In this document: positions 7,138 through 16,456 of the stretch, in pieces | Position numbering within the stretch: position 1 is the first letter of the stretch | Layout: each line of letters starts with the position of its first letter | Notes under the pieces: generated by a model | The model's database searches: none | Told to the model about the DNA's origin: nothing | The model's input: only the letters and a program-made list of their open reading frames with translations | Source: Paenibacillus plantiphilus | Lineage (GTDB): Bacteria; Bacillota; Bacilli; Paenibacillales; Paenibacillaceae | Length of the DNA: 64,000 bases | Direction of reading: 5' to 3' | Assembly (NCBI RefSeq): GCF_927798095.1 | Contig: NZ_CAKMMF010000015.1 | Span: forward strand, 1 to 64,000 | Position numbers and translations under genes: made by a program

Positions 7138-8433
7138 GTGAAAAGTAAAATCAGGATCGGCGGCAGCGATCACAGCAAAGGAAGTGCAGACAATTACGCT
7201 ATGAATACCAAAGCAGCAGTTGGCCAAACAGCCTCAACAATCGTTCCGACTACCGTATTCCCTATCCTTTTTGCAATTAGTATCGTCCATCTGCTGAACG
7301 ATACGATGCAGTCAACCGTATCTGCGCTCTTCCCTATTCTGAAGGCTGAATTAAACCTCACCTACAGCCAGATAGGCATGATCGCGCTCGCGATGAATTT
7401 GACCGCATCGGTGCTCCAGCCTCTTATAGGACGCTATGCGGACATAAGGCCCATGCCATCGATTCTTCCGATCGGTGTCTGCTTTACGCTCGCCGGTGTC
7501 GTATCGCTTGCTCTCGCACCGAATTATGCCACTATATTGCTTGCTGTCATTGCAATAGGCGTAGGTTCAGCGATCTTCCATCCGGAATCATCCCGTGTCG
7601 CGTATCTAGCCGCGGGGTCCAGACGCGGGCTTGCGCAATCGATCTTCCAGGTCGGCGGCAACATCGGCAGCTCGCTCGGACCGATCATGACTGCCGTCAT
7701 ATTCGTTCATCTCGGGCAATTCGGCGTCATCTGGTTTGCCTTCGCAGCATTTGCTGCAATTGCCATTCAAGTCTATGTAGCGCGGTGGTACAGTGATCAG
7801 CGTCTGCTGCCAAGGCACACTGCCAAGCCGCGCGGCTCAGCCGGCGGCAAAGCCAGCGGGCTTACACAGCGGCAAGTTTTGTGGGCTGTGATCATTCTCG
7901 TCTTTTTAGTTATTTCGAAGAATGTCTACATGGCCAGTATAACAAGCTATTATACCTTTTATTTAATTAACGATTACGGGGTTACTGTTAGTCATGCCCA
8001 GTGGTTTCTGTTCGCATTTCTTGCAGCAGCAGCAGCCGGCACATTTTTGGGCGGACCTATGACAGACCGCTTTGGACGCCGCAATATCATTTGGTTCTCC
8101 ATTCTGGGAACAGCCCCCTTCTCGATTCTGCTGCCTTATGCGAATTTGTTCTGGACGGGTGTGCTGGCTGTATTGGCCGGTTTCATATTGTCGTCTGCGT
8201 TCTCTATCATCGTTGTCTACGCCCAGGAATTAATGCCGGGCAAGATCGGACTTGTCTCCGGTCTGTTCTTCGGCCTCGCCTTCGGCGTCGGCGGTCTTGG
8301 TTCAGCCCTGCTCGGCTGGATTGCAGATGCAACCGACATTGCTTTCATCATGAAGGTCTGCGCCTTCCTCCCATTGCTCGGCATCCTCGCAGTGCTGCTG
8401 CCTAAAGACGAGCGGTTAAGGGAACAGCAATAA
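7138..8433 (+). CDS. MFS transporter, fosmidomycin-resistance (Fsr)-like
   Basis: About 431 aa with twelve membrane helices. The start of the core, ISIVHLLNDTMQSTVSALFP, and the segment GVGSAIFHPESSRVAYLAAG are typical of Fsr-like drug/proton antiporters. A second-half repeat begins near FLGGPMTDRFGRR. The start is uncertain: GTG at 7138 has no good ribosome binding site, and an ATG at 7201 has a GGAAG motif that lies rather far upstream. It is divergent from the GntR regulator and ends before a bidirectional terminator. Substrate unknown. Confidence 0.85.
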   Translation: MKSKIRIGGSDHSKGSADNYAMNTKAAVGQTASTIVPTTVFPILFAISIVHLLNDTMQSTVSALFPILKAELNLTYSQIGMIALAMNLTASVLQPLIGRYADIRPMPSILPIGVCFTLAGVVSLALAPNYATILLAVIAIGVGSAIFHPESSRVAYLAAGSRRGLAQSIFQVGGNIGSSLGPIMTAVIFVHLGQFGVIWFAFAAFAAIAIQVYVARWYSDQRLLPRHTAKPRGSAGGKASGLTQRQVLWAVIILVFLVISKNVYMASITSYYTFYLINDYGVTVSHAQWFLFAFLAAAAAGTFLGGPMTDRFGRRNIIWFSILGTAPFSILLPYANLFWTGVLAVLAGFILSSAFSIIVVYAQELMPGKIGLVSGLFFGLAFGVGGLGSALLGWIADATDIAFIMKVCAFLPLLGILAVLLPKDERLREQQ

Positions 8434-8502
8434 CGGCACTAACAATAGAGAAGTCCCATAAGGGGAAAGCGAAACGGGACAGTCCCCGAAATGACAATAA
8501 TA

Positions 8503-8542
8503 AAGCATCCAAAACCATTTTTTAAAGTGGAGTTGGATGCTT
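8503..8542. terminator. Bidirectional intrinsic terminator
   Basis: AAGCATCCAA (8503-8512) and TTGGATGCTT (8533-8542) pair perfectly and are flanked by A and T tracts. It serves the convergent MFS gene and glgA-like gene. Confidence 0.8.
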
Positions 8543-8572
8543 CTTTAATAGAGCGACATAACTATTATTATG

Positions 8573-10048
8573 TTAACAAATGACTCTTCCATTTCCGATA
8601 TTTGCCGTATTCTTATAGAGCTCTATATACGACTTGGTCGAATTCTCCCAGCCTACAGGCAGCGTCATCACACGCTCTACCAGCTTCTGCCACTCTTCCT
8701 TCCGGTGATATACCTCAATTGCTTTGCGTATGGCATCAAGCATGACCCATTGGCTTGCGTATTTGAACGTAAATCCGGTCCCCTCGCCCGTCTGCGGGTT
8801 ATAATGCTGAACAGTATCCCGAAGACCGCCTGTTTCACGAATAATGGGGACAGTCCCATACCGCATGCCGATCAGCTGGCTAATTCCGCAAGCCTCGGTA
8901 TAGGAAGGCATCAGGAATAAATCAGCTCCTGCATAGGTTTTGTACGCCATATTGTCGCTGTATCCCGAATAATACATATTGTCAGGAAAGGACTTCTGCA
9001 TATTATTGAACAAATAATCGTAATAAGGAATCCCGTCTCCAATGACAACAAACTGAAGATCCTCCTTGAGCAGCTCGTGAAAGGATTTCTCGATCAGATA
9101 GAGCCCTTTCGTAATTTCCAGTCTGGAAATTACCGCTACAATCGGCACATCCGCCCTTACAGGCAGGCCGAAGGTCTCCTGCAGCCTTCTCTTATTCTCT
9201 GCTTTCCCCCGCAATTGTCTGGCATCATAATTCGCGAACAGTCTCGGATCCACTGCTGGATTATTCTCGTCCAGATCAATTCCATTCAATATGCCATGCA
9301 GATTTCTTCTCCGCTTGAATAAGGACTCTGTCAATGGCTCGATATTCATCGGCGATATCTTGCTAATCTCCTTCGCATAGCTTGGACTGACCGTACTTAC
9401 AACATCTGCAAGCAAGATGCCTACCTTCATGCAATTGACCTGATCGTAATAATCCAGCCCGTTCTCTACGAAATAATCCCAATCCAGGCCAAGCAGCCGC
9501 TTCGTATTATTCTTGTTGAAGACCCCTTGATACAGCAAGGCATGGATCGTGAAGATCGATTTCATGGAGCGGTAGAATTCCCGGCTTCTATACTGCGTCT
9601 TTAAGAAGAACGGAACGAATCCCGTCAGCCAATCATTGCAATGCACAATATCCGGCTTAAATCCGAGTAATGGCAGCGACTCCAATACAGCCTTGCAGAA
9701 GAAAACGAATCTCTCCATCTCATCGTCATAATCATAAATGCGGTCCCGATCGAAATAATAAGGATTATTAACGAAGTAAATCATATTGTCATTATGGGAA
9801 ATGTATTCTACATCGCACTGAAAGGTTTTCCCCGCAAATTCGATATCAAAGGTGGCAGCAAGCTGCAGCCGATGACCGTACTTCTCTTCAATCCCTTTAA
9901 ACTTAGGCATCATAATTCTGCAATCATAGCCTTGCGATCGGAGAGACTTGGGCAAGAAGGAAGATACATCAGCAAGTCCGCCAGTCTTGGCAAAAGGGAA
10001 TACCTCGGTTGAAACAAATAATATCGTCGGTTGATTCTTCATGTACAT
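8573..10048 (-). CDS. glgA: Glycogen/starch synthase-like GT5 glycosyltransferase
   Basis: 491 aa, the usual GlgA length. The GT-B fold starts with ILFVSTEVFPFAKTGGLADV, which contains the KTGGL ADP-glucose/acceptor motif, and continues with HCNDWLTGF and, in the C-terminal half, SRLEITKGLYLI. The region that reads EPCGL in standard GlgA is TEACGISQLIGMRYGT here. Canonical enzymes extend alpha-1,4-glucan from ADP-glucose. No glgB, glgC, glgD or glgP is in the window, so the gene is an orphan. GAGGAAGG precedes the ATG. It follows the solute-binding-like gene by 40 bp and probably shares its promoter. Confidence 0.85.
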   Translation of the reverse strand: MYMKNQPTILFVSTEVFPFAKTGGLADVSSFLPKSLRSQGYDCRIMMPKFKGIEEKYGHRLQLAATFDIEFAGKTFQCDVEYISHNDNMIYFVNNPYYFDRDRIYDYDDEMERFVFFCKAVLESLPLLGFKPDIVHCNDWLTGFVPFFLKTQYRSREFYRSMKSIFTIHALLYQGVFNKNNTKRLLGLDWDYFVENGLDYYDQVNCMKVGILLADVVSTVSPSYAKEISKISPMNIEPLTESLFKRRRNLHGILNGIDLDENNPAVDPRLFANYDARQLRGKAENKRRLQETFGLPVRADVPIVAVISRLEITKGLYLIEKSFHELLKEDLQFVVIGDGIPYYDYLFNNMQKSFPDNMYYSGYSDNMAYKTYAGADLFLMPSYTEACGISQLIGMRYGTVPIIRETGGLRDTVQHYNPQTGEGTGFTFKYASQWVMLDAIRKAIEVYHRKEEWQKLVERVMTLPVGWENSTKSYIELYKNTANIGNGRVIC

Positions 10049-10088
10049 TCAGCCCTTCCTCGTAATTGACCCCCTTCACGATTCTTAT

Positions 10089-11237
10089 TTATTTAACAGC
10101 ATTAATGATCATTTCTTCTCTCTGTACAATCGCATCATATGCAGACTCGGCCTGCCCTTTCTGAAGAACATCTAGTCCAGCGCCAATCGATGCCCATATC
10201 GCAATCATATTCGGATGGATCGGCATCGTACGGCTATGGTCCAGCAGCGACAGAATGGCTTGTTTATTAGGCGAGCCCTGCGCTAAGAGATTGCGTTGTA
10301 CGTTTCCGTTACTAGGGATGCGCTGTACAAGCTCTGCCCACTTCATCTGGCATTCCTCGCTCAGCATAAACTGGGTAAAGGAAAGAATGGATTCCCGATC
10401 CTCAGATTCAAGAGAATCATTCGGATAGATCAGTCCGATAGAAGAATGAAACGGGACAGACGGCTTGCCCCCAATATCCGGCAGCTTCGCGACTCCCAGC
10501 TTTTGGCCAAGGTTTCTGTCCAAGTAATTGAAGATCCATTCTCCGCAAATAATTGCGCCGAGCTCCCCGGCAATAAATTGCTCCAGCAGAGCTGTAGGTC
10601 CATCCAGATTGGCCAGTACGCCTTGCTCAATCCGGCTTTTGACGAATTGCAGCGCATCTCTCATACTCTCATTCACGAGATCCGCCTTCCCATCCTTGAG
10701 CGGCCAACCGCCAAATGCGGTAAAAAACGGCATGAACCAATAGGATTGGCTCATATCGCCGCCTATAGGCTTAATTCCCCTCTGCTTGAGCGATTCAGAC
10801 AACTGCTCAATTTCTTCCCATGATGCAGGGGGCTGTGCATAAATGTCCTTGTTATAATAAAGAACGAGATGATTGCCTGTCAGTATAGGTACGCCGTATG
10901 CTGTACCCTCCATCGTCATCGACAGTCGCATATTCTCCCCAAGCTCAGAGGCAAACAATTCAACAGGAGCTTCCGATAAAAGCGCACGATCCTTAAAAAC
11001 GACCATATCTGCAGGGACAAAAGCCATATGCGGTCCTTTTCCAGTATGCTCGATGTCCACTAACCGATCTCCCAGCTCTTGAATGCTCATAACCTCAGAG
11101 ATAATATGAACGCCGTAACGCTCACTGTATAAACGGCAAATCTCCTCCAGTACCTCAATAGATGTATCACCTGGTCCGTCAAACTCATGCCACACAACAA
11201 GCTCTTTCTTATTCTCGGTTTCTCTCTCTTCTCTCAT
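10089..11237 (-). CDS. Maltose-binding-protein-like protein without signal peptide
   Basis: 382 aa with the full family 1 extracellular solute-binding fold: VVWHEFDG near the start, YGVPILTGNHLVLYYNKDIY in the middle and GELGAIICGEWIFNYL later. The N-terminus is MREERETENKKELVVW, with no hydrophobic signal segment and no lipobox. AGGAGG lies ten bases before the ATG, so the start is well supported. The protein should therefore be cytoplasmic, which is unusual for this fold. No permease genes are adjacent; the partner is a glgA-like gene. Binding of intracellular oligosaccharide or glycogen primer is inference. Confidence 0.8.
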   Translation of the reverse strand: MREERETENKKELVVWHEFDGPGDTSIEVLEEICRLYSERYGVHIISEVMSIQELGDRLVDIEHTGKGPHMAFVPADMVVFKDRALLSEAPVELFASELGENMRLSMTMEGTAYGVPILTGNHLVLYYNKDIYAQPPASWEEIEQLSESLKQRGIKPIGGDMSQSYWFMPFFTAFGGWPLKDGKADLVNESMRDALQFVKSRIEQGVLANLDGPTALLEQFIAGELGAIICGEWIFNYLDRNLGQKLGVAKLPDIGGKPSVPFHSSIGLIYPNDSLESEDRESILSFTQFMLSEECQMKWAELVQRIPSNGNVQRNLLAQGSPNKQAILSLLDHSRTMPIHPNMIAIWASIGAGLDVLQKGQAESAYDAIVQREEMIINAVK

Positions 11238-11350
11238 TTCTCTCTAGCCTCCTATGCCATATTTCTGAGCTGTTTCCGACAACAACGACTGTAGGTACGC
11301 ATGTCATGACCGTTAAGCTCGTAGGTTGTTATCTCCCCCCTCCCGGAATG

Positions 11351-11409
11351 CGCACAAATGTTTGTGCGGATATGGGAAAAATATATCATGATGAAGATGC
11401 CGATGTAAA
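11351..11409 (-). promoter_or_regulatory. Promoter with downstream palindromic operator
   Basis: Minus strand TTTACA (11409-11404), an 18-bp spacer and TATATT (11385-11380) form a good sigma-A-type promoter. An 18-bp palindrome, CGCACAAA-TG-TTTGTGCG (11351-11368), lies just past the expected start and looks like an operator that would block elongation or initiation. It would control the solute-binding-like/glgA pair. Confidence 0.6.
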
Positions 11410-11442
11410 GAAATGGCTCGTTTTATGTAATGGCAGCCAAAA

Positions 11443-11479
11443 AAAGCTGTCCGCAGATGCATGCTCTGCTGACAGCTTT
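11443..11479 (-). terminator. Intrinsic terminator of the VTT/DedA-like gene
   Basis: AAAGCTGTC (11443-11451) and GACAGCTTT (11471-11479) pair. On the minus strand the stem is followed by a run of seven T, right after the stop at 11495. Confidence 0.85.
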
Positions 11480-11494
11480 ATAGAATGAATATGA

Positions 11495-12109
11495 TTATTC
11501 GGATGGTGTTTGATCCAGCGCGACTGAATTATTTGCATCCGCGTCCTGCTTCTTCTTCCCAAACTTTCTTTTGAGGAAGAGGCCGATAAGCAGAATTGGA
11601 ACACCGATAAGAAAGATGTACATCGTAACCTCATGAACCATGCCTTTTGCCGCTCTGCCATAATAGTAGAACAGTGCGCCGATAGCATAGAACTTAATTG
11701 CTCTTCCAATAGCAGCATATACGATCAGCTTCCACAACGGAAAGGCAAGTGAACCGGATAGAATCGTAAACACTTTGAATGGAATCGGCGTGAATGATCC
11801 GATAAGAATCGCGGCTTCACCATTTTTCTGAAATAAGTTCGTAGCGGAATCTATCCATTTTTTCTTCAGAAATCGGTAGAGGATAGACTTTCCTAGCAGC
11901 TTGCCAATATAATAGCCAATCGGAGTGCCTAGCAGACAGCCGATAAAACCTACGGTTGCAAGCCATAGTGCTGAAGAAGGAGTCATAACGCTCAATGAAA
12001 CCTGTGTGAAGAATGCAGGCACTGGAAAAATGATTGCATCCGCAAATGAGTGGATAAATAACCCCCACAATCCAAAATCTTCAAGAAAGTCTATTATGTT
12101 TTGAACCAT
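11495..12109 (-). CDS. VTT-domain (DedA/YqaA-like) membrane protein
   Basis: 204 aa with about five membrane helices and a basic C-terminal tail (KRKFGKKK). The segment GSFTPIPFKVFTILSGSLAF is the conserved re-entrant loop region of the VTT/YqaA branch of the DedA superfamily, whose members flip lipids or carriers across the membrane. The specific substrate cannot be read from the sequence. It is a single gene closed by its own terminator. Confidence 0.83.
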   Translation of the reverse strand: MVQNIIDFLEDFGLWGLFIHSFADAIIFPVPAFFTQVSLSVMTPSSALWLATVGFIGCLLGTPIGYYIGKLLGKSILYRFLKKKWIDSATNLFQKNGEAAILIGSFTPIPFKVFTILSGSLAFPLWKLIVYAAIGRAIKFYAIGALFYYYGRAAKGMVHEVTMYIFLIGVPILLIGLFLKRKFGKKKQDADANNSVALDQTPSE

Positions 12110-12293
12110 TGGCGCAAACCCCTTCTAGTCAAACTAAACTTCATCTCTCTATTGTAGGACATTTTGGCTCAAACTCCAAATAGACTTATGTCGGTCATTC
12201 ATACTGGACCATAGTCGAGACCTATTTCACATCATTTAGGCATATTGTACCATGCAAAAAAACGAATCCTTAGTATTATAGCATTAATTACAT

Positions 12294-13223
12294 TTATTCT
12301 TCTACCAATTGCGTTGGAATCCAGATCATTTTTTCTGTTTCATGTTCATATTGGGCCTTTAAATGCATGTTCATTATTTCAAAAGCTCTTTCGGCCTTTC
12401 CTTCAAAAACAACCTTGGAAGCGCCGACTGGAACGACATGCGGGCAATCTGCTGTGCAAATAACGGCAAGCCGCTCAGCTTTTATATGCTTTGCAGCCAT
12501 GGCTGCAATAAATTCATTAATGATAATCCCTTTTCCAGTTGTATGCTCGCTCAGAAAACGGGTTACTCCCGCTTCACTCTCTGCAACATGAATATGCTGC
12601 TTCTCCAAACCGCAGGAGCTGCTGATGAGCTGCATGAATTCATCATTGTTATAATTATCTGTTATTAAGAATGATAGGTTGCCGCCGGACAAATCTTTGG
12701 CCTGAGCGATAGCTTGAGGGAGATTCGGTACGATTTTGTGGAACAGGTCGTCGTCGATCAGGCTATCGATAATGACTGCGGGCACACCAACGGTGAAATG
12801 CTCGGCAATTTGGTAAAAAGCTTTCGTCCGAACACCCGCCATGTATACCCCATCCAAATTCCTCTCCAATATAATATGCAGCCGGGGGTCTTCCTGATCA
12901 ATTGTCGAAACAAGCAGATGATAGCCCTGCTCCGACCAGAGCTTCTCCAGCCTGCTTAAGAAAGAAGCGTAGCTGAAGGGCCTCCATTCATCCCCTTTGC
13001 TGCCCGATGAGATAAGCAGGCCGATTAAGCCAGTCTTACTCTTTACTAACGATCTCGCCGCCAGATTCGGTACATAATGCAAACGCTGCGCAGCCTCCTG
13101 CACCATTCGGCGCGTTTCCTCCGGAATCGTCTGGTTCTTCACATTGTTAAGCACGTAGCTGACGGTAGCAACCGACAAATTAGTCTCTTTGGCAATATCT
13201 TTCATCGTAATTTTCTTCATCAT
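12294..13223 (-). CDS. LacI-family transcriptional regulator
   Basis: 309 aa. The N-terminal helix-turn-helix MKDIAKETNLSVATVSYVLN and hinge (VPNLAARSLVKSKTGLIGLL) are standard. The periplasmic-binding-like ligand domain follows and is slightly shorter than the usual 330-340 aa. The ligand is unknown. The gene is separated from the downstream VTT gene by about 180 bp and from the monooxygenase by about 160 bp, so its target is not evident. Confidence 0.9.
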   Translation of the reverse strand: MMKKITMKDIAKETNLSVATVSYVLNNVKNQTIPEETRRMVQEAAQRLHYVPNLAARSLVKSKTGLIGLLISSGSKGDEWRPFSYASFLSRLEKLWSEQGYHLLVSTIDQEDPRLHIILERNLDGVYMAGVRTKAFYQIAEHFTVGVPAVIIDSLIDDDLFHKIVPNLPQAIAQAKDLSGGNLSFLITDNYNNDEFMQLISSSCGLEKQHIHVAESEAGVTRFLSEHTTGKGIIINEFIAAMAAKHIKAERLAVICTADCPHVVPVGASKVVFEGKAERAFEIMNMHLKAQYEHETEKMIWIPTQLVEE

Positions 13224-13363
13224 GTCTCTTCTCCGGTTCTCCGCAGAATGCTAGCCAAGTATGATCATATCCCGTTCTGCCTGCCTATCTTCCATCTGAC
13301 AGCCAGAATGAAGCAATACTTGATTCTATCATAAATTCGTACTGAGATGAAAATCATATTGAT

Positions 13364-13383
13364 AACATAAATAATATTATGTT
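13364..13383. terminator. Inverted repeat downstream of the monooxygenase gene
   Basis: AACATAA (13364-13370) and TTATGTT (13377-13383) form a short A/T-rich hairpin next to the stop codon. It may be a weak terminator or a protein site; the function is not certain. Confidence 0.35.
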
Positions 13384-13385
13384 AA

Positions 13386-14567
13386 CTATTTTCTTGCAAC
13401 AGCATCGTAGCCATTCAACCAATCAAATTGTGCGACCTTCAAAGAGGCAGGCATGAGACGAAGCAGCATATTGCGTATGTAGATGGCAGCAGCATTTTCC
13501 ATCTGGACTACTCTTCCCATTCTCCTGGACTGGCGGACTACACGGCTCGTTCGCGGTATTCGCAGCTGCTCGTAGCTGCGGATACCAGCAGCCACTGAAG
13601 AGTCTCGGAGACAGCTGGCCAGAATGACTGCATCCTCCATCGCCTGTGCACCTCCCTGCCCAAGATTGGGAAGCATTGGATGCGCCGCATCGCCCAATAA
13701 GACAACCCGTCCGTCGCTCCATCTGCGCAGCGGCTTACGATCATATATATCATGTGCCAGAATAGCCGCAGAATCGGTCGCAGCGATAACAGCTTCAATC
13801 GGGTTATACCAACCTTGGAAATGGCGCAAGGCTGCAGCCTTCCGATTCGTCGTTCGCTCAGCCTCTCCTTCAGGCGAATTAATGGCCGCGAACCAGAAAA
13901 CCTGCCCTTGTCCCAAATGTGAGAAACCAAACCTTTTGCCGCTGCCCCAAGCTTCGAAACCTCCGCCCTTCTCCATGGAATAGCGGCTGTCGGAGAAGCT
14001 TGCAATTCCCCGCAAAGCAGTAAATCCACTATAATTACGATTCTCTGAGCCGAACATCAGCTCTCGAACAGTTGAATTCACACCGTCAGCACCAATCAGA
14101 ATGTCAGCTTGCTCTTCAGTTCCATCCTCATACATGACGGTCACAGCAGCCTCACTCTGTTCATAAGCGATCAGCTTCTTATTAAATTGAACGCCACCTT
14201 GGTTCGAATGGTTTAGCCTGTCGCAAAGGATATTCTGAAGCGCAGCTCGATGGATGAGACAGCTTGCATGTCCATACCGCTTCTCTTGCAAATCGGTTGG
14301 AAGATCAACGATGAGCCTGCCGTCCCAGGCTCTAATTTCTGCCTTTCCGACTTTAGTCCCGGACTGGAGCACGACTTCAGCCGCTCCAAGATGCTGCAAT
14401 ACCTTCCATGCATTTGCTGAAAGCACGATTCCTGCGCCTAATTGGGCTAATTCATCTCTTTTATCCCCAATGACAACATGCCAGCCCTGCCTCTGCAGCG
14501 CAATTGCGGTACACAGCCCGCCAATGCCTGCACCTGCGATTACTGCCTTTCGATTTCCTGTCTGCAT
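13386..14567 (-). CDS. FAD-dependent aromatic-ring-type monooxygenase
   Basis: 393 aa, a class A flavoprotein monooxygenase. The dinucleotide motif GAGIGGLCTAIALQRQG is at the N-terminus, the middle DG-type motif reads LIGADGVNSTVRE, and the second FAD motif is VVLLGDAAHPMLPNLGQGG. Such enzymes use NAD(P)H and O2 to hydroxylate phenols, urate or similar compounds; salicylate- and urate-hydroxylase-like annotations are both possible. It stands alone, so the substrate cannot be told from context. Confidence 0.88.
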   Translation of the reverse strand: MQTGNRKAVIAGAGIGGLCTAIALQRQGWHVVIGDKRDELAQLGAGIVLSANAWKVLQHLGAAEVVLQSGTKVGKAEIRAWDGRLIVDLPTDLQEKRYGHASCLIHRAALQNILCDRLNHSNQGGVQFNKKLIAYEQSEAAVTVMYEDGTEEQADILIGADGVNSTVRELMFGSENRNYSGFTALRGIASFSDSRYSMEKGGGFEAWGSGKRFGFSHLGQGQVFWFAAINSPEGEAERTTNRKAAALRHFQGWYNPIEAVIAATDSAAILAHDIYDRKPLRRWSDGRVVLLGDAAHPMLPNLGQGGAQAMEDAVILASCLRDSSVAAGIRSYEQLRIPRTSRVVRQSRRMGRVVQMENAAAIYIRNMLLRLMPASLKVAQFDWLNGYDAVARK

Positions 14568-14803
14568 ATTTCTGCACCTCCTTGCGTTTGCCTATGAACA
14601 ACTATTATGCCATTAAATCATCAATTATGGTAAACAAAAGGTGTTTGCGCATCTTCCACCTCTTTGTTACCTTCAATTTGTCAGTGTCTTGTTATAAAAT
14701 AAGAGGGGAAGAATAAGAGCAAGTATTTTAGTTTACATAACATTAATTATGTCGCCTAATATGCAACTTAAAATCGCAGCTCCATCTGAGGGGAGTCTCC
14801 ATA

Positions 14804-15883
14804 ATGAATATTATAAAAATAAAGGATCGTCAGGAGCTGGATCTTCGAACACCGACGATGCCTTGGTATGTAGAGAAGTTTATCCAGTACAAGCTGCCGG
14901 ATCTCTCGCCTTCTTCCCTGCTGGAGTATGTTCGCGATTATGAAACCTTCTTCTCCTGGCTTCTGGCAGAGGGGCTGTCGCAAGGACCGGCGATCAGAGA
15001 TGTTCAGCTTGAGGAGCTGGAGAAGCTTCATATGGATAGTATTGATAATTTCAAAATGTTTCTATCGACGCGTCAAATTCATACGAACAGCAAAACAACG
15101 ATTTCCCGCAAGCTGTCCTCGCTGCGCTCGTTGTTTCATTATTTGAGCCAAATTGCTGAGGATGATCATTTCTATCCGCTGCTCAAGCGCAATGTTATGG
15201 CTAAAGTATCGATCAAGCGAACGCATAAGCCTAAGGATACCGCGGCCAGGCTGGAGGGCAAGCTGCTACAGGAGCAGGAGATCGACGAATTCATCGCCTT
15301 CATCAAAGAGGATTACGGCGCCGAGGTCGCCAAGAACAAGCAAGCCCTATACGCCTACATGCAGAACCGGATTCGGGATACATGCATTATCAGCCTTATA
15401 TTGAACTCGGGGCTGCGTGTGTCGGAGCTTGTCAATATGAATACCGATGACCTTGATCTCAAGAAACGGCTGCTGTATGTGTTTCGAAAGGGTAAGAATG
15501 ACGACACCTTCAAGACGCCTGTTTACTTTCGTCAGGATGCCATCCAAGAGCTCCAGCAATACTTGTCGCTTCGAGAATCCCAGTATAAAGCGCCCAAGCG
15601 GGAAAAAGCTCTCTTCCTTGCCATGGCCAACGGGAAGCAGGAAGGCTCGCGAATGACGAAACGCGCCATTCAGGAGATGGTCATCAAATATGCCAAACGA
15701 TTCGGCAAGCCCTACCTGTCCGTCCATAAGCTGAGACATTCGTTTGCGACCGACTACTACTTGCGCAATGATCTCTACAAAACGCAGGAGCAGCTTGGTC
15801 ATGCCTCACCCGAAACGACTCAAATCTATGCCCACTTGACAGACCGTACGATGGCCGAAGCGATTGATCGCATGAAGGAATAA
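14804..15883 (+). CDS. xerS: Tyrosine recombinase XerS-like
   Basis: 359 aa, close to the length of streptococcal XerS, the single recombinase that resolves chromosome dimers. The N-terminal SAM-like core-binding domain begins PWYVEKFIQYKLPDLS. Catalytic residues are visible: Arg in NSGLRVSELV, Lys in FRKGKNDD, His-x-x-Arg in HKLRHSFAT, His in LGHASPETTQIYAHL with the tyrosine nucleophile in the same segment. A GAGGGGAG motif lies upstream. There are no flanking phage or integron genes, so a housekeeping role is more likely than a mobile one. Confidence 0.85.
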   Translation: MNIIKIKDRQELDLRTPTMPWYVEKFIQYKLPDLSPSSLLEYVRDYETFFSWLLAEGLSQGPAIRDVQLEELEKLHMDSIDNFKMFLSTRQIHTNSKTTISRKLSSLRSLFHYLSQIAEDDHFYPLLKRNVMAKVSIKRTHKPKDTAARLEGKLLQEQEIDEFIAFIKEDYGAEVAKNKQALYAYMQNRIRDTCIISLILNSGLRVSELVNMNTDDLDLKKRLLYVFRKGKNDDTFKTPVYFRQDAIQELQQYLSLRESQYKAPKREKALFLAMANGKQEGSRMTKRAIQEMVIKYAKRFGKPYLSVHKLRHSFATDYYLRNDLYKTQEQLGHASPETTQIYAHLTDRTMAEAIDRMKE

Positions 15884-16053
15884 TGGAGTAGCAACACAGT
15901 TGATTCGCAGTCTTTGCAGCCCTCCAACAACGACACTTCACCAAATTGTCAATAAAGACACAGATCTGTCATAGTAAATAGTCTGCTATCAACAGATAAT
16001 ATTGTTATAGACATCATGTATAATATTATTTGTATCGGAGGATGCTATTTCAT

Positions 16054-16353
16054 ATGTTCAAAACTACAGTTGGGCGATTTTGCTTCATCGGCAATATAGA
16101 GGGGATCTCTTATCTCTTGCTGCTCTGTGTCGCAATGCCGCTCAAGTATTGGGCTGACATGCCCATTTATGTCGCAATCGTCGGCGCACTTCACGGCTTA
16201 CTGTTCACCCTTTATCTGCTGGCGCTGCTCCATGTATGGATAGATCGCCGCTGGTCATTTATTCGCGTTGTAATCGCGTTCGTGGCATCACTCGTTCCGC
16301 TTGGAACGTTCTTCCTGGACGCTAAATTGCGCAAAGAGGCGTCGAGGTCTTAG
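16054..16353 (+). CDS. DUF3817 family small membrane protein
   Basis: About 99 aa with three membrane helices (ISYLLLLCVAMPLKYW, VGALHGLLFTLYLLALL, VVIAFVASLVPLGTFFLDA) and the DUF3817 pattern of GNIEGISYLLLL at the start and PLGTFFLD at the end. I choose the ATG at 16054 because CGGAGGA lies 11 bases upstream and would be inside the gene if the earlier TTG were used. Function unknown. Confidence 0.85.
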   Translation: MFKTTVGRFCFIGNIEGISYLLLLCVAMPLKYWADMPIYVAIVGALHGLLFTLYLLALLHVWIDRRWSFIRVVIAFVASLVPLGTFFLDAKLRKEASRS

Positions 16354-16456
16354 ATCACAGGCTAAGCATAGAAGCAGCGCATTTATTCTAGTGTAGAACA
16401 ACGGCTCAGCATGAGCGGCAGTCCGCATTTCGCATTCGCGAATCGGGCTGCCGCTT

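Noticed and set aside
14804-15883. XerS-like gene as the integrase of a mobile island
   Set aside because: No attachment repeats, excisionase or phage genes are near; neighbours are ordinary chromosomal genes.
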